A stretch of DNA of 34,692 nt from Mucilaginibacter sp. (GCF_028288225.1 NZ_JAQBOC010000071.1:1-34692); one strand, 5' to 3'; shown: positions 8,034-15,522, counted from the first letter of the stretch. Numbers and translations: made by a program. The notes: generated from the letters alone by a model not told the origin.

Positions 8034-9230
8034 ATGAAATTCACTTACCCCAAACAGCTGTTTAAGGCTTTTTTAATATTGATGATAGCCGGGTTGTTTA
8101 CGGCTTGTACAAAGCAGCAGGTAAAACCTAAGCGGAGCCAAACGGGTACCGGCACTACAACCGGAACTGATAGTACAGGCGGAACGGTTGCACAGGATAC
8201 TTTGCCATCGTTTTATAGTCCGGCAGGTGTGGCTGTTGATGCAGCGGGGAATATTTATGTGGCTGATTATGGCAATAACCTGATCCGCAAGATAAGCGCC
8301 AAAGGCCTGGTAAGCACCCTGGCCGGTAATGGAACACAGGGGTTGATAAATGCAACGGGTGTTTTAGCATCATTTAGCCAGCCAACGGGCATAGCTGTTG
8401 ATGCGGCAGGTAATATTTATGTTGGCGATGCAGGTAACAACAGGATCCGAAAGATCACTCCGGCAGGTATCGTAAGCACCCTTGCAGGCAGCGATAGTAC
8501 GGGCTATGCGGATGGGGCGAGTACTATTGCCTCCTTTTTTCATCCTGAAGGTGTTGCGCTGGATGCTGCAGGTAATGTTTATGTGGCTGATGCTGGTAAC
8601 AACCTTATCCGGAAGGTTGCACCCGACGGAACAGTCAGCACCTTTGCAAGTAATGGCACAGACGTTGGCGAGGCAAATATATTCAGCAATCCTACAGGCG
8701 TGGCAGCTGATGCAGCGGGAAATATTTTTGTAGCCAATTATATTAACAATAACATATTAAAAGTAAGTGCCACAGGAGCAATAAGCACATTGGCCGGCAG
8801 CGGATCGACAGGAGCTGTTAATGGTGTGGGCAGCTCGGCTACTTTTTATTTTCCAAATAGTGTAGCGGTTGATGCTGCAAATAATGTTTACGTAGCTGAT
8901 GGCGTTAATAACCTTATCCGCAAAATTACACCCGGTGGAATTGTCAGTACCCTTGCAGGCAGCGGTAAAGCCGGGGCTGCAGACAGTACCGGAACAGCCG
9001 CCTCATTTGATGGCCCGGCGGGCCTGGCAGTTGATGCAGCGGGCAATGTTTATGTTGCCGATTCAAACAATAACCTGATCCGCAAAATAACTCCGGCAGG
9101 TGTGGTAACCACAGTGGCAGGCAACGGACAGTCGGGCGCTAAGAACGGGCAGGCGGTAGCAAGGCGCAATACAAAGGTTATTAAAGCTGCTGCAATGAGG
9201 AGATTGCCGGTGTTTTACAGGAAAAAATAG
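8034..9230 (+). CDS. NHL-repeat beta-propeller lipoprotein
   Basis: 398 aa. A lipoprotein signal (hydrophobic 9-24, LFTAC with Cys25) is followed by a low-complexity Thr/Gly linker (about 35-60). Six NHL blades of about 50-56 residues then run to about 365, each with a GVAVDAAGNIYVADxGNN core followed by LIRKI and VSTLAG. Six blades match a closed NHL propeller. Such proteins are surface-attached; ligand or enzymatic role is unknown. The tail after blade 6 (QAVARRNTKVIKAAAMRRLPVFYRKK) leaves the repeat pattern abruptly and is basic, so the 3' end may have been replaced or frameshifted. Blades are also similar at the DNA level, which favours recombinational change of blade number. Confidence 0.9.
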   Translation: MKFTYPKQLFKAFLILMIAGLFTACTKQQVKPKRSQTGTGTTTGTDSTGGTVAQDTLPSFYSPAGVAVDAAGNIYVADYGNNLIRKISAKGLVSTLAGNGTQGLINATGVLASFSQPTGIAVDAAGNIYVGDAGNNRIRKITPAGIVSTLAGSDSTGYADGASTIASFFHPEGVALDAAGNVYVADAGNNLIRKVAPDGTVSTFASNGTDVGEANIFSNPTGVAADAAGNIFVANYINNNILKVSATGAISTLAGSGSTGAVNGVGSSATFYFPNSVAVDAANNVYVADGVNNLIRKITPGGIVSTLAGSGKAGAADSTGTAASFDGPAGLAVDAAGNVYVADSNNNLIRKITPAGVVTTVAGNGQSGAKNGQAVARRNTKVIKAAAMRRLPVFYRKK

Positions 9231-9268
9231 ATATGCGGATGTGCGAATATGCAGATGTGCAAATGTTT
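9231..9268. repeat. short repeat, GCGGATGTGCGAATAT type
   Basis: ATATGCGGATGTGC and ATATGCAGATGTGC repeat immediately after the NHL gene stop codon. It is another example of a short degenerate array placed right behind a coding region. Confidence 0.5.
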
Positions 9269-9364
9269 TTTTCGTCTCTTTACATTTAACGGAGATAGCC
9301 GGCCAATACAACTTAGCGGAGTGGGTAATTTTGTGCCATACAATGACTCAATAATCAATCAGGT

Positions 9365-9457
9365 GAAATTATAAAAAGACACGATGGCAGTATTTGGGTT
9401 GATAGCGAATCCGGGTCAACATTTTATTTTAAGCTGCCTTTTTTTACGAATAACTAA
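9365..9457 (+). pseudogene. C-terminal remnant of a sensor histidine kinase
   Basis: The frame reads EIIKRHDGSIWVDSESGSTF then YFKLPFFTNN and a stop. This is the end of a HATPase_c domain: the helix before the G2 region, the SIWVDSESGSTF strand, and the final FxLP motif. About 28 codons survive, and the frame is closed upstream by TGA just before the match. The rest of the kinase (dimerisation domain, N/G1 boxes) is absent nearby, so this is a deletion remnant. Confidence 0.8.
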
Positions 9458-9526
9458 TTGATAAAATCAGGGACCAGGAAAATAGTTGTGAAGAGAAACT
9501 TTTACCGTAATTCCGGCCACTTTATT

Positions 9527-9853
9527 TTATTTATTCTTAAGAATATGCATAGCTGCCTGCTTTTGTTCCTCCAGGGTTAACAGATCTCCTTTATAGGTCC
9601 AGTTTAACCGGGTATCAAATTCTATCCGCCCTAAATAATCAGGGTTCATATTATCGGGCAGCTCGTTATTAAGCTCAGTTGCTTCAAGCGGCTCAGTAAA
9701 CAGCACCGACTCATCGCCCAGAGCATCCTTATAAAGCTTGTAAGTTCCGGTATTGTGCAGGCCCTGGTTACCCTTTTCTAAAATGGGTTCAATAATAATA
9801 TTTCTTTTTGTGCCATCATTCTTAATAAGGCGAAGCTGCCATGGGTTGATCAT
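9527..9853 (-). CDS. hypothetical protein, 108 aa
   Basis: A soluble, acidic protein without signal or membrane segments, starting MINPWQLRLIKNDGTKRNII and ending QKQAAMHILKNK. Alternating hydrophobic residues suggest a mainly beta N-terminus and a short C-terminal helix (LTLEEQKQAAMHILKN). No motif or family recognised. The ATG at 9851-9853 is the first in frame. Unrelated remnants lie on its 3' side, while its 5' side is a 288-bp A+T-rich spacer (9854-10141) in which I see no gene. Confidence 0.6.
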   Translation of the reverse strand: MINPWQLRLIKNDGTKRNIIIEPILEKGNQGLHNTGTYKLYKDALGDESVLFTEPLEATELNNELPDNMNPDYLGRIEFDTRLNWTYKGDLLTLEEQKQAAMHILKNK

Positions 9854-10141
9854 TTTTGGTTGAGTTAATATTGATAATACATATGATAACGGGGGTTTGT
9901 TTTTAGAGGAACGTCAATAAAGTTTTCTGTAAAAATTAACTTTTCCTTCCACAAGGCTTTTTCAAAACCTTTAGGAATATGCTTTTTTTTTAACTGCCGC
10001 TTAAACTATTCGCCCTGATTATTATACTATACATTATTAAATTATAGTTATAGGATATTTAATTAGTTTAAGCAATAATTTATGTTTTACTAATTATGGC
10101 ATCATATTTATATAAATAGGTTAACCAATAAAATTACTACC

Positions 10142-10297
10142 ATGAAAAACCTAACATCAGCCAAAACAAATATCCTCCTAAAGGCGCTTGACATTGAACT
10201 AAAAGTTCTCCTTGAAAAGGATCTGAAAAATTTCAGGATGACTGCGTCGCAAACTAAAAATGACCCTATTAAGACTAACCAACAATTAGCAGCATAA
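10142..10297 (+). CDS. small hypothetical protein, 51 aa
   Basis: Encodes 51 residues beginning MKNLTSAKTNILLKALDIEL and ending TNQQLAA. The middle (ILLKALDIELKVLLEKDLKNF) forms one amphipathic helix; the tail is polar. It ends 27 bp before the DUF2383 gene on the same strand, so the two may be co-transcribed as a stress-type pair. No family recognised; support rests on codon-like character, an ATG at a sensible distance and gene context. Confidence 0.45.
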   Translation: MKNLTSAKTNILLKALDIELKVLLEKDLKNFRMTASQTKNDPIKTNQQLAA

Positions 10298-10324
10298 TAA
10301 TAAACACAAAACAAACAAACTACT

Positions 10325-10783
10325 ATGGAAACTACAGAAAAATCAATTGACGTATTAAATGACCTGATAGAGATCAACAACGACCGTGTAGCCGGTTTTA
10401 AAAAAGCAAGCAAGGACCTTGAAGAAGGCGATTTTGAATTAAGGGGCATCTTTGAGCAGTTTGCTGAAGAAAGCAGGGAAAATTCAGCGGAACTGTCATC
10501 ATTGGTAAACCAGGTTGGCGGCGATGCAGAAACAGGTACCAGCGGTACAGGCGCTATTCATCGCGCATGGCTTGATGTAAAGGCCACCTTTACCGGGCAT
10601 GACCGTAAGAGTATTTTAGAGGAGTGCGAGCGGGGCGAAGATGCAATTAAAAAAGCGTACCAAACAGCCCTCGATCCGGAACATCATCTATCATATGAAA
10701 TAAGCGAAATCATACGCCAGCAACAGCAAGGGATTATTGCCGCGCATGATCAGATCAAGGCTTTGCGCGATAGTCTGGCATAA
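10325..10783 (+). CDS. DUF2383 / PA2169-family four-helix-bundle protein
   Basis: 152 aa, fully helical, with a ferritin-like DUF2383 pattern: helix 1 KSIDVLNDLIEINNDRVAGF, helix 2 around FELRGIFEQFAEESRENSAE, GTGAIHRAWLDVKATFTGHD in the middle, and a final helix EISEIIRQQQQGIIAAHDQI. The family is typified by PA2169 of Pseudomonas and often found near general-stress genes; its biochemical role is not established. The glutamates and histidines of helices 1 and 2 could bind metal, but no clear diiron ExxH set is complete. A small gene precedes it by 27 bp and a terminator follows. Confidence 0.88.
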   Translation: METTEKSIDVLNDLIEINNDRVAGFKKASKDLEEGDFELRGIFEQFAEESRENSAELSSLVNQVGGDAETGTSGTGAIHRAWLDVKATFTGHDRKSILEECERGEDAIKKAYQTALDPEHHLSYEISEIIRQQQQGIIAAHDQIKALRDSLA

Positions 10784-10810
10784 TAAAGAAGCAAATTTTT
10801 AATTAGTAGT

Positions 10811-10843
10811 AGGCCGTTCCAATTAATTGGGCGGCTTTTTTTT
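10811..10843 (+). terminator. terminator after the DUF2383 gene
   Basis: A G+C-rich stem (GCCG at 10813-10816 with CGGC at 10832-10835, plus an inner CC/GG) sits around an A+T loop and is followed by eight T, about 30 bp after the stop codon. Confidence 0.75.
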
Positions 10844-10923
10844 AACTATGATACATCATGATAAGCGGACGGTCTGATTAACTGTAATATGAGATCCTAA
10901 AATCACTACAATTAAACCTTACT

Positions 10924-11463
10924 CTAAAATATCCCCTTTAACCCATCAATTATACTTTGAAAAAATGTGGGGATACTAAGGTTATTGTGGTAATTAAAGT
11001 ACATAAAAATACAGAAGATGATGATGGCTATAATAATAAACCTTTTAAACATGTAGGCCAGCAAAACAAGTCCACAGGGGATAGCCAGTAACAGTACCCA
11101 GCTAATGTGCAGCGGGCTTAGCTTATCATCGTGCTTATAGACATAATAAAGTATGCTGTGTGTGCCCTTATCATTTTGGTGCCTGGCATATAAAAATGTC
11201 GATTTATCAATTTTGTGCCTGTAAAAAGCGGTGCCCTTATCAAAGGTAAGCTGCTCTTCAAAACCGTTCATAGTAAAGGTAAATACACCATTCACATTTT
11301 CCTGGATAACGTTTGCCGTATCAGTTGCTACAACGGCAACCTCGCTTTTTGCAAAAGGGTTTTCTTTAATTACAAAATGGTTGATAGCAATGGTATCAGC
11401 AAAAGTAGAGCTTACAGAAATTGTTACCAGGCAAATAATAAGTAATAGTTTCTTCATTATCAT
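10924..11463 (-). CDS. hypothetical membrane protein with signal peptide
   Basis: 179 aa. Signal peptide about 3-22 (KKLLLIICLVTISVSSTFA). A soluble extracytoplasmic stretch of about 95 residues follows, then two membrane segments: 121-139 (SWVLLLAIPCGLVLLAYMF) and 142-156 (FIIIAIIIFCIFMYF). The short tail has an amphipathic helix. Translation may start at Met3 (11457) as easily as Met1, since both precede the signal. No family recognised. The gene is isolated: the next co-oriented gene is over 700 bp away beyond the riboswitch region. Confidence 0.65.
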   Translation of the reverse strand: MIMKKLLLIICLVTISVSSTFADTIAINHFVIKENPFAKSEVAVVATDTANVIQENVNGVFTFTMNGFEEQLTFDKGTAFYRHKIDKSTFLYARHQNDKGTHSILYYVYKHDDKLSPLHISWVLLLAIPCGLVLLAYMFKRFIIIAIIIFCIFMYFNYHNNLSIPTFFQSIIDGLKGIF

Positions 11464-11602
11464 ACAGCAATTATGTGCTATAAAAATAGCATTTTTTTAA
11501 GCTATCGGTTTAGTAAATAAATTCTATAAACACGTGGCTTCTCTGGAGCCAGGAGAATTTACTAACAAATTGAATGGAATCTTAACGCAATTATTTCCTC
11601 TA

Positions 11603-11663
11603 TTGGAGCACCCTGTTTGTAGAAAAAGCAAAGTTGTTCTCAGGCTCCGTAGGTGCTCCTTAT
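11603..11663. repeat. inverted-repeat element GGAGCACC...GGTGCTCC
   Basis: Exact 8-bp inverted arms at 11605-11612 and 11652-11659 enclose CTGTTTGTAGAAAAAG and GGCTCCGTAG motifs. I recall similar CTCCGTAGG / CTGTTTGTAGAAA elements scattered through intergenic DNA of Bacteroidota, so I call it a dispersed non-coding repeat. The stretch 11464-11787 otherwise holds nothing recognisable. Confidence 0.5.
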
Positions 11664-11787
11664 GCTGATATTATAAATAAATGTGTTACTGAAGAAATTT
11701 GTAAAAAATAATTAGCTCATTTTCAGTAAGTTTTAATTCAAATTAAATATATTATATAATGTCTATAGGATTTATAGAATTAATATG

Positions 11788-11795
11788 TATGTTTG
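11788..11795 (+). promoter_or_regulatory. Bacteroidota -7 promoter element of the riboswitch unit
   Basis: TATGTTTG is an exact match to the TAnnTTTG -7 consensus of the Bacteroidota primary sigma factor. A start about 7 nt later would place the transcript 5' end roughly 20 nt before the riboswitch P1 helix, the usual arrangement. No good -33 TTTG was found. Confidence 0.5.
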
Positions 11796-11820
11796 CATCA
11801 ACAAAATCGTTCTTTATTTT

Positions 11821-12019
11821 CACTTATCCAGAAAGACCGAGGGAAAAGGCCCTGTGAAGTCTTAGCAACCTGTATTTTAGAGGAAAGTCTAAAGTCATGA
11901 GTCCGGAGTCAAAAAAAATTAAAGCCGCAACTTTAATTACGACTTACGACTACATACTCAAGACTATAGACTCAATAAAAGGTGCTAACTCCTGCTCCGT
12001 TTACGGAGAAAGATAGGTT
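11821..12019 (+). promoter_or_regulatory. SAM-I (S-box) riboswitch with an enlarged P3
   Basis: Binds S-adenosylmethionine and usually controls methionine or cysteine genes. P1: CACTTATC (11821-11828) with GATAGGT (12013-12019). P2: AAGAC/GTCTT with a kink-turn-like GA..TGA and GGG/CCC. The conserved AGCAACC (to 11870) opens P3, and GGTGCTAACTCCTGC (from 11981) closes it and forms J3/4. P4 is the perfect CTCCG-TTTA-CGGAG hairpin followed by AAAGATAGG. The P3 loop is unusually long (about 110 nt) and filled by a self-complementary repeat. Downstream on this strand there is no protein gene, only a tRNA-Cys-like sequence and a terminator, so its target is unclear. Confidence 0.93.
11886..11972. 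repeat. palindromic GACT-type repeat inside riboswitch P3
   Basis: Arms 11886-11910 and 11948-11972 pair at 20 of 25 positions. Between them AATTAAAG (11917-11924) and CTTTAATT (11931-11938) form a perfect 8-bp apical hairpin. The AGTC / GACTCAAGACT motif is that of the repeat at 5640-5748. Being self-complementary, it extends P3 instead of breaking the aptamer. Confidence 0.75.
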
Positions 12020-12066
12020 ATCCCGCCCCTCCGGTCCTCTGATAAGTGATTAAATAGTTTTTTTAA

Positions 12067-12137
12067 AGTCGCGTGACCGAGAGGATAGGCTGGAGTCTGC
12101 AAAACCCCATACGGCAGTTCGAATCTGCCCGCGACGT
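12067..12137 (+). tRNA. divergent tRNA-Cys(GCA)-like sequence, possibly a pseudo-tRNA
   Basis: 71 nt, the same length and layout as the standard tRNA-Cys at 1810-1880. Six acceptor pairs GTCGCG/CGCGAC are perfect, the T arm GGCAG-TTCGAAT-CTGCC is perfect, the anticodon loop CTGCAAA (anticodon GCA) is identical to the standard gene, and U73 is kept. It has an A-G mismatch at 1-72, A-C at 10-25 in the D stem and A-C at 29-41 in the anticodon stem. So it is recognisably tRNA-Cys but weakened in three stems. It lies 48 nt after the SAM riboswitch and 33 nt before a terminator. It may be a decaying second gene, a minor-function tRNA or a tRNA mimic. Confidence 0.75.
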
Positions 12138-12169
12138 CTGATTATTATACTGATTTATATAGTTCTTAG

Positions 12170-12219
12170 CCGAAAATCTTAAGTCCTTTTAAATTAAAAA
12201 GTCTTAGGATTTCGGTTTT
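12170..12219 (+). terminator. hairpin ending the riboswitch/tRNA-like unit
   Basis: Arms 12170-12183 and 12203-12215 pair over 13 bp with one bulged A and a G-U pair. An inner stem, CTTTT (12186-12190) with AAAAG (12197-12201), almost continues it. TTTT follows directly. On the minus strand no T tract follows, so it serves the plus strand rather than the convergent YdcF-type gene. Confidence 0.65.
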
Positions 12220-12233
12220 AAAAGGGTGTGCTG

Positions 12234-12980
12234 TTATTTAAAATAATTCACAGCACTTCCAATTACTTCTTTTATATAAAAATTCCAGCCATAAAGCGGC
12301 CATGGATCAGGTACAAATTCACCGAAAGAGAAATCTACATTCCCGGCTAAATAGTTACATGGGTAAGGAATAACGTCCATTTTTTCTTTTTTGAAGATGC
12401 CAAGCGAGCGGCGCATATGAAAAGCCGAGGTAACCAGCAGGTAGGGAGGCTGCAAATGCATTTTGTTCAGCAACACCTTTGAAAATGCAGCGTTTTCGAG
12501 CGTATTACGGCTTTTGTTTTCAACTATTATGCAGCTATCAGGTACTTTAAGTAATTGAAGCTGAGTTTTAGCCCAGGTACTCTCCCTAAAGCTGCCGGCC
12601 ATTAAATTGCCATTACCACCCGAAACAAGGATATGCGATGCCTTACCGGTAGATATTAATTTAAGGCCTTCTATGAATCTATCTGCCGAAGTATTAAAAA
12701 AGCCATTCCCTTTGGCATCGCTGCCGGAAAATCCACCTAAAACTATCACACAACTATATGAGCCGCTTTTTTTTAATGGCACAGGTTGTATATCCCAGTT
12801 ATAAGCAAACCTGTTGAACAAAAACGGGTTAGAAAAAATGAGCAACAATACAGCTGAGATAATAAAAAAGCGACGTTTAAGATGAGGCTTTTTTACAATT
12901 AAAGCTGCAAGCAAAAAAGCAATGACCCATGAAAACGGCAGAATGAAAATTAACAACAGCTTTGAAAAAATAAAAAACAT
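12234..12980 (-). CDS. YdcF/SanA-family (DUF218) membrane protein
   Basis: 248 aa. Two N-terminal membrane segments (5-28 and 36-54) anchor a DUF218 domain (about 78-230) with the family signatures VIVLGG (78-83), HILVSGGNG (116-124), ENKSRNTLENA (154-164) and LLVTSAFHMRRS (181-192). Family members include E. coli YdcF, ElyC and SanA, tied to envelope integrity and peptidoglycan or lipid-carrier metabolism; the precise reaction is unsettled. The residues 92-102 (NGFFNTSADRF) match the conserved Arg-containing helix start. It faces the riboswitch unit tail-to-tail. Confidence 0.88.
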   Translation of the reverse strand: MFFIFSKLLLIFILPFSWVIAFLLAALIVKKPHLKRRFFIISAVLLLIFSNPFLFNRFAYNWDIQPVPLKKSGSYSCVIVLGGFSGSDAKGNGFFNTSADRFIEGLKLISTGKASHILVSGGNGNLMAGSFRESTWAKTQLQLLKVPDSCIIVENKSRNTLENAAFSKVLLNKMHLQPPYLLVTSAFHMRRSLGIFKKEKMDVIPYPCNYLAGNVDFSFGEFVPDPWPLYGWNFYIKEVIGSAVNYFK

Positions 12981-13049
12981 AATAACTTTTTTTGTGATAA
13001 AAATAGCTTTTTTATCGGTTTATAGGTCGGCCGCATCTAAGCTAAATAA

Positions 13050-13080
13050 AAAAAGCAAACCGGGCTAACCAATTTGCTTT
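13050..13080 (-). terminator. terminator of the 29-aa-repeat gene pair
   Basis: On the minus strand AAAGCAAA (13073-13080) pairs with TTTGCTTT (13052-13059), with inner G-C pairs, followed by a T-rich tract. It lies 27 bp beyond the stop of the gene at 13107. Confidence 0.8.
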
Positions 13081-13106
13081 GATATATAGTGAAAGTTCAA
13101 TAGTTA

Positions 13107-14270
13107 TTAAAACCCGGTATCCTTTAATTTTATGTAATCATCCAGCGTGTTTATATCCTTTAAACCTTTACTTTTTATTTTTTGGATGTATGCAATTGTA
13201 ACGCCATGGTCCCTCAGTTCCTGTGCTTTTTCAAGCGATAGGTCTTTAAATCCTAATTTTTGGATGCCGCTTATAAAATCCGGGTTAACGCCATGATCCT
13301 TCAACTCCTGTGCTTTATCAAGCGTTATATTTTTATAACCCATATCCTGAATGCTGTTAATGAATTTAGGGCTTACGCCATGGTCCTTAAGTTCCTGTGC
13401 TTTATCAAGGGTTAAGGTTCCGTAGCCCATTTTTTGAATGCTGTTGATAAAGTCGGGGCTCACACCATGATCTCTTAGGTCGAGTGCTTTATCAAGCGAA
13501 ATGTCTTTATATCCCATTTTTGTAAATTCGGTGATATATTTAGCGCTCACGCCGTGGTCACGCAATTCAAGTGCCTTATCAAGCGAAAAGTTTTTAAAGC
13601 CAATCTGGTGAAAATCGCTTACAAAACGGGCGCTTACCCCATGTTCACGCAGCTCCACTATTTTATCTATTGACTGATGGCCATATCCTTCAGTTTTAAA
13701 CAGGTCGAAATATTCAGCTAATTTTTTACGGTTCAAATTCTGTTCGGCAAGGTCCTTAAACTGATCGTTTGTAATAGTTGCATAGCCATTAGCTTTTATA
13801 TAATCAAAATAAGCCTTGTTAATGTCAGTGAAAAATACATCAAGCATTAATTGATCATCAAGGTTCTTATAGCCGCGTTGTGCCAGGTATGCTTTAAATT
13901 GGGTATTCTCAACAAATTGGTAAGAACCGTGGCCAAACTGGCTTTCAAAAACACCTTTAAAAGTCATTTTCCCTGCCTCGCGGTTAAGGCTGAATTCTCC
14001 TATTTTTCCTTTAGGCAAAGTTCCTAATTCCGATAGCGGGAAATCTCGGCCCGAGCTCCAGCGTGCACCGTAAAATTGAATATTTACCTGGTCGTCTTTT
14101 ACAACCGCATCCCATGTACCGGGAGCACGATTGTTATTAAAGTTCCAGTTGTCCTCATCGTCATTTTTCTCTTTTTTTTCGGTCTTAGCTTTTTGCTGCG
14201 AAAACGAATTGTTTGTAAATGCTGTCAATAAAACAATGACGGACAAACAGGTTATAATAATTTTTTTCAT
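13107..14270 (-). CDS. secreted protein with six 29-aa helical repeats (paralogue B)
   Basis: 387 aa. Signal peptide 1-25 (KKIIITCLSVIVLLTAFTNN). A charged linker (KTEKKEKNDDEDN) leads into a beta-rich domain, about 48-150, with PGTWDAVVKDDQVNIQFYG and the GKIGEFSLNREAGKMTFKG strand pair. From about 195, six tandem 29-residue repeats follow, consensus GYKxxxLDKAxELRDHGVSPxFI plus SIQKM, then a half repeat ending KLKDTGF. Each repeat reads as two short helices, so the C-terminus should be a solenoid. I recall similar repeats behind BlaR1/M56 membrane peptidases in this family, suggesting a sensing or partner-binding role; that is inference. It lies 13 bp after its paralogue, so probably one operon. 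Confidence 0.8.
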   Translation of the reverse strand: MKKIIITCLSVIVLLTAFTNNSFSQQKAKTEKKEKNDDEDNWNFNNNRAPGTWDAVVKDDQVNIQFYGARWSSGRDFPLSELGTLPKGKIGEFSLNREAGKMTFKGVFESQFGHGSYQFVENTQFKAYLAQRGYKNLDDQLMLDVFFTDINKAYFDYIKANGYATITNDQFKDLAEQNLNRKKLAEYFDLFKTEGYGHQSIDKIVELREHGVSARFVSDFHQIGFKNFSLDKALELRDHGVSAKYITEFTKMGYKDISLDKALDLRDHGVSPDFINSIQKMGYGTLTLDKAQELKDHGVSPKFINSIQDMGYKNITLDKAQELKDHGVNPDFISGIQKLGFKDLSLEKAQELRDHGVTIAYIQKIKSKGLKDINTLDDYIKLKDTGF

Positions 14271-14283
14271 GATGGTTTAAGTT

Positions 14284-15522
14284 TTAATTGCTGAATGATG
14301 TTTTCAACTGAATGTATTTCCTCAGGTTGTCTGATTTAAAGCCTTTTTGCTGCATGGATGCCACATACTCAGGCGTTACCCCGGTTGATTTTAATGCGGG
14401 CAATTCATTTAAGGGGATGTCAGTAAAACCAAGTTTTTTAAAGCCGTTAATATATTCAGGTGTGATGTTCAATGATTTTAAGGGAACCAGGCTATGGGCT
14501 GGGATGTCCTTGTACCCGGCATCTTCAAAGCCCTTTACAAATTCAGGGGTAATGCCTAACGACTTAAAAGTAATAAGATCATTAACCGGGATGTTTTTGT
14601 AGCCGATAGCGTCAAATCCTTTTATATAATCGCCATCTATCCTCAATGATTTTAATGCGATCAGCCTGTTTATCGGAATATCTTTATACCCCAATTCTTC
14701 AAATCCTTTGATAAATTCAGGGGTAACGTGCATTGATTTCATGGCGATTAACTGGTGGCATGGAAGATCGGTATAGCCAATGTTTTTGAACGAATTGATA
14801 AACGCCTCATCAACTTTAAGGGCCGACATCGCTATCAGATTGCCCGATGAAATATCGCTATAACCATTTTTCTGAAGCATTTCAACATAGCTTTTTTTCA
14901 GATCGATCATATAGAATGAAAATGAATCACGGTCGCGCACGTTAGTAAATCCATGACTTTTTATGTATTCATTAAATGTGTTATCAGCCGTGAATTTATA
15001 ATGGCCCGAACCCATATCGCCATCAAATGAGCCCGTAAATACAACGTTTCCGGCCTCTCTTTTTAAACTAAATTCGCCCTTTTGACCTTTGGGCAGATTA
15101 GGGAAATCGCTAAGCTTAAAATCTGAATCGCTTGACCAGTTGTTTTCATCGTCACCGCTCCTGAATTCAAATCTTATTTTATCACCCTTAACGGTAGCAA
15201 ACCAGCTGCCTTCTGAGCGGTCGGTGCCAACGAGGTCAATATTAACGTCAACATTTACATCGGGGTTAACATTAAGGTTAACGTTTGTTGTTACTACGGG
15301 ATTAACGTTGGTGTTTACAACAGGGTTAACATTAACAACAGGGTTTGTGGTTATAACCGGATTAACTTTTACAACCGGATTTGTAGTTATAACAGGGGTA
15401 ACAACCGGATTTGCAGTTACTACAACCGTTTGCGCCATAGCAGCAGGATTGTAAATAAAGCACGCTATGCAGCCAAGTAAAGGCAGCATGCGGATGATAT
15501 TGATTTTTTTTGAATGATTCAT
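14284..15522 (-). CDS. secreted protein with six 29-aa helical repeats (paralogue A)
   Basis: 413 aa from the ATG at 15520-15522 (MNHSKKINIIRMLPLLGC). The frame is open to 15543, but the extra codons (MTNDTMT) are translated from a GTCATT-type intergenic repeat, so the shorter start is preferred. A signal peptide ends near AAMAQ. A Val/Asn/Pro/Thr low-complexity linker follows (NPVVTTN-like units, about 60 residues), then the beta domain shared with paralogue B (GSWFATVKGDKIRFEF, KGEFSLKREAGNVVFTG). Six 29-residue repeats follow, here GYKDIPxxxLIALKSLxITPEFI plus KGFEEL, and a half repeat ending YIQLKTSFSN. It is the first gene of the pair. Confidence 0.8.
   Translation of the reverse strand: MNHSKKINIIRMLPLLGCIACFIYNPAAMAQTVVVTANPVVTPVITTNPVVKVNPVITTNPVVNVNPVVNTNVNPVVTTNVNLNVNPDVNVDVNIDLVGTDRSEGSWFATVKGDKIRFEFRSGDDENNWSSDSDFKLSDFPNLPKGQKGEFSLKREAGNVVFTGSFDGDMGSGHYKFTADNTFNEYIKSHGFTNVRDRDSFSFYMIDLKKSYVEMLQKNGYSDISSGNLIAMSALKVDEAFINSFKNIGYTDLPCHQLIAMKSMHVTPEFIKGFEELGYKDIPINRLIALKSLRIDGDYIKGFDAIGYKNIPVNDLITFKSLGITPEFVKGFEDAGYKDIPAHSLVPLKSLNITPEYINGFKKLGFTDIPLNELPALKSTGVTPEYVASMQQKGFKSDNLRKYIQLKTSFSN

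Noticed and set aside
8155..8733. Long frames in other phases inside the NHL gene
   Set aside because: Shadows caused by the repeated blade sequence; the lipoprotein frame explains the region.
12170..12219. Terminator for the minus-strand YdcF-type gene
   Set aside because: On the minus strand the hairpin is followed by CTAAG and not by a T tract.
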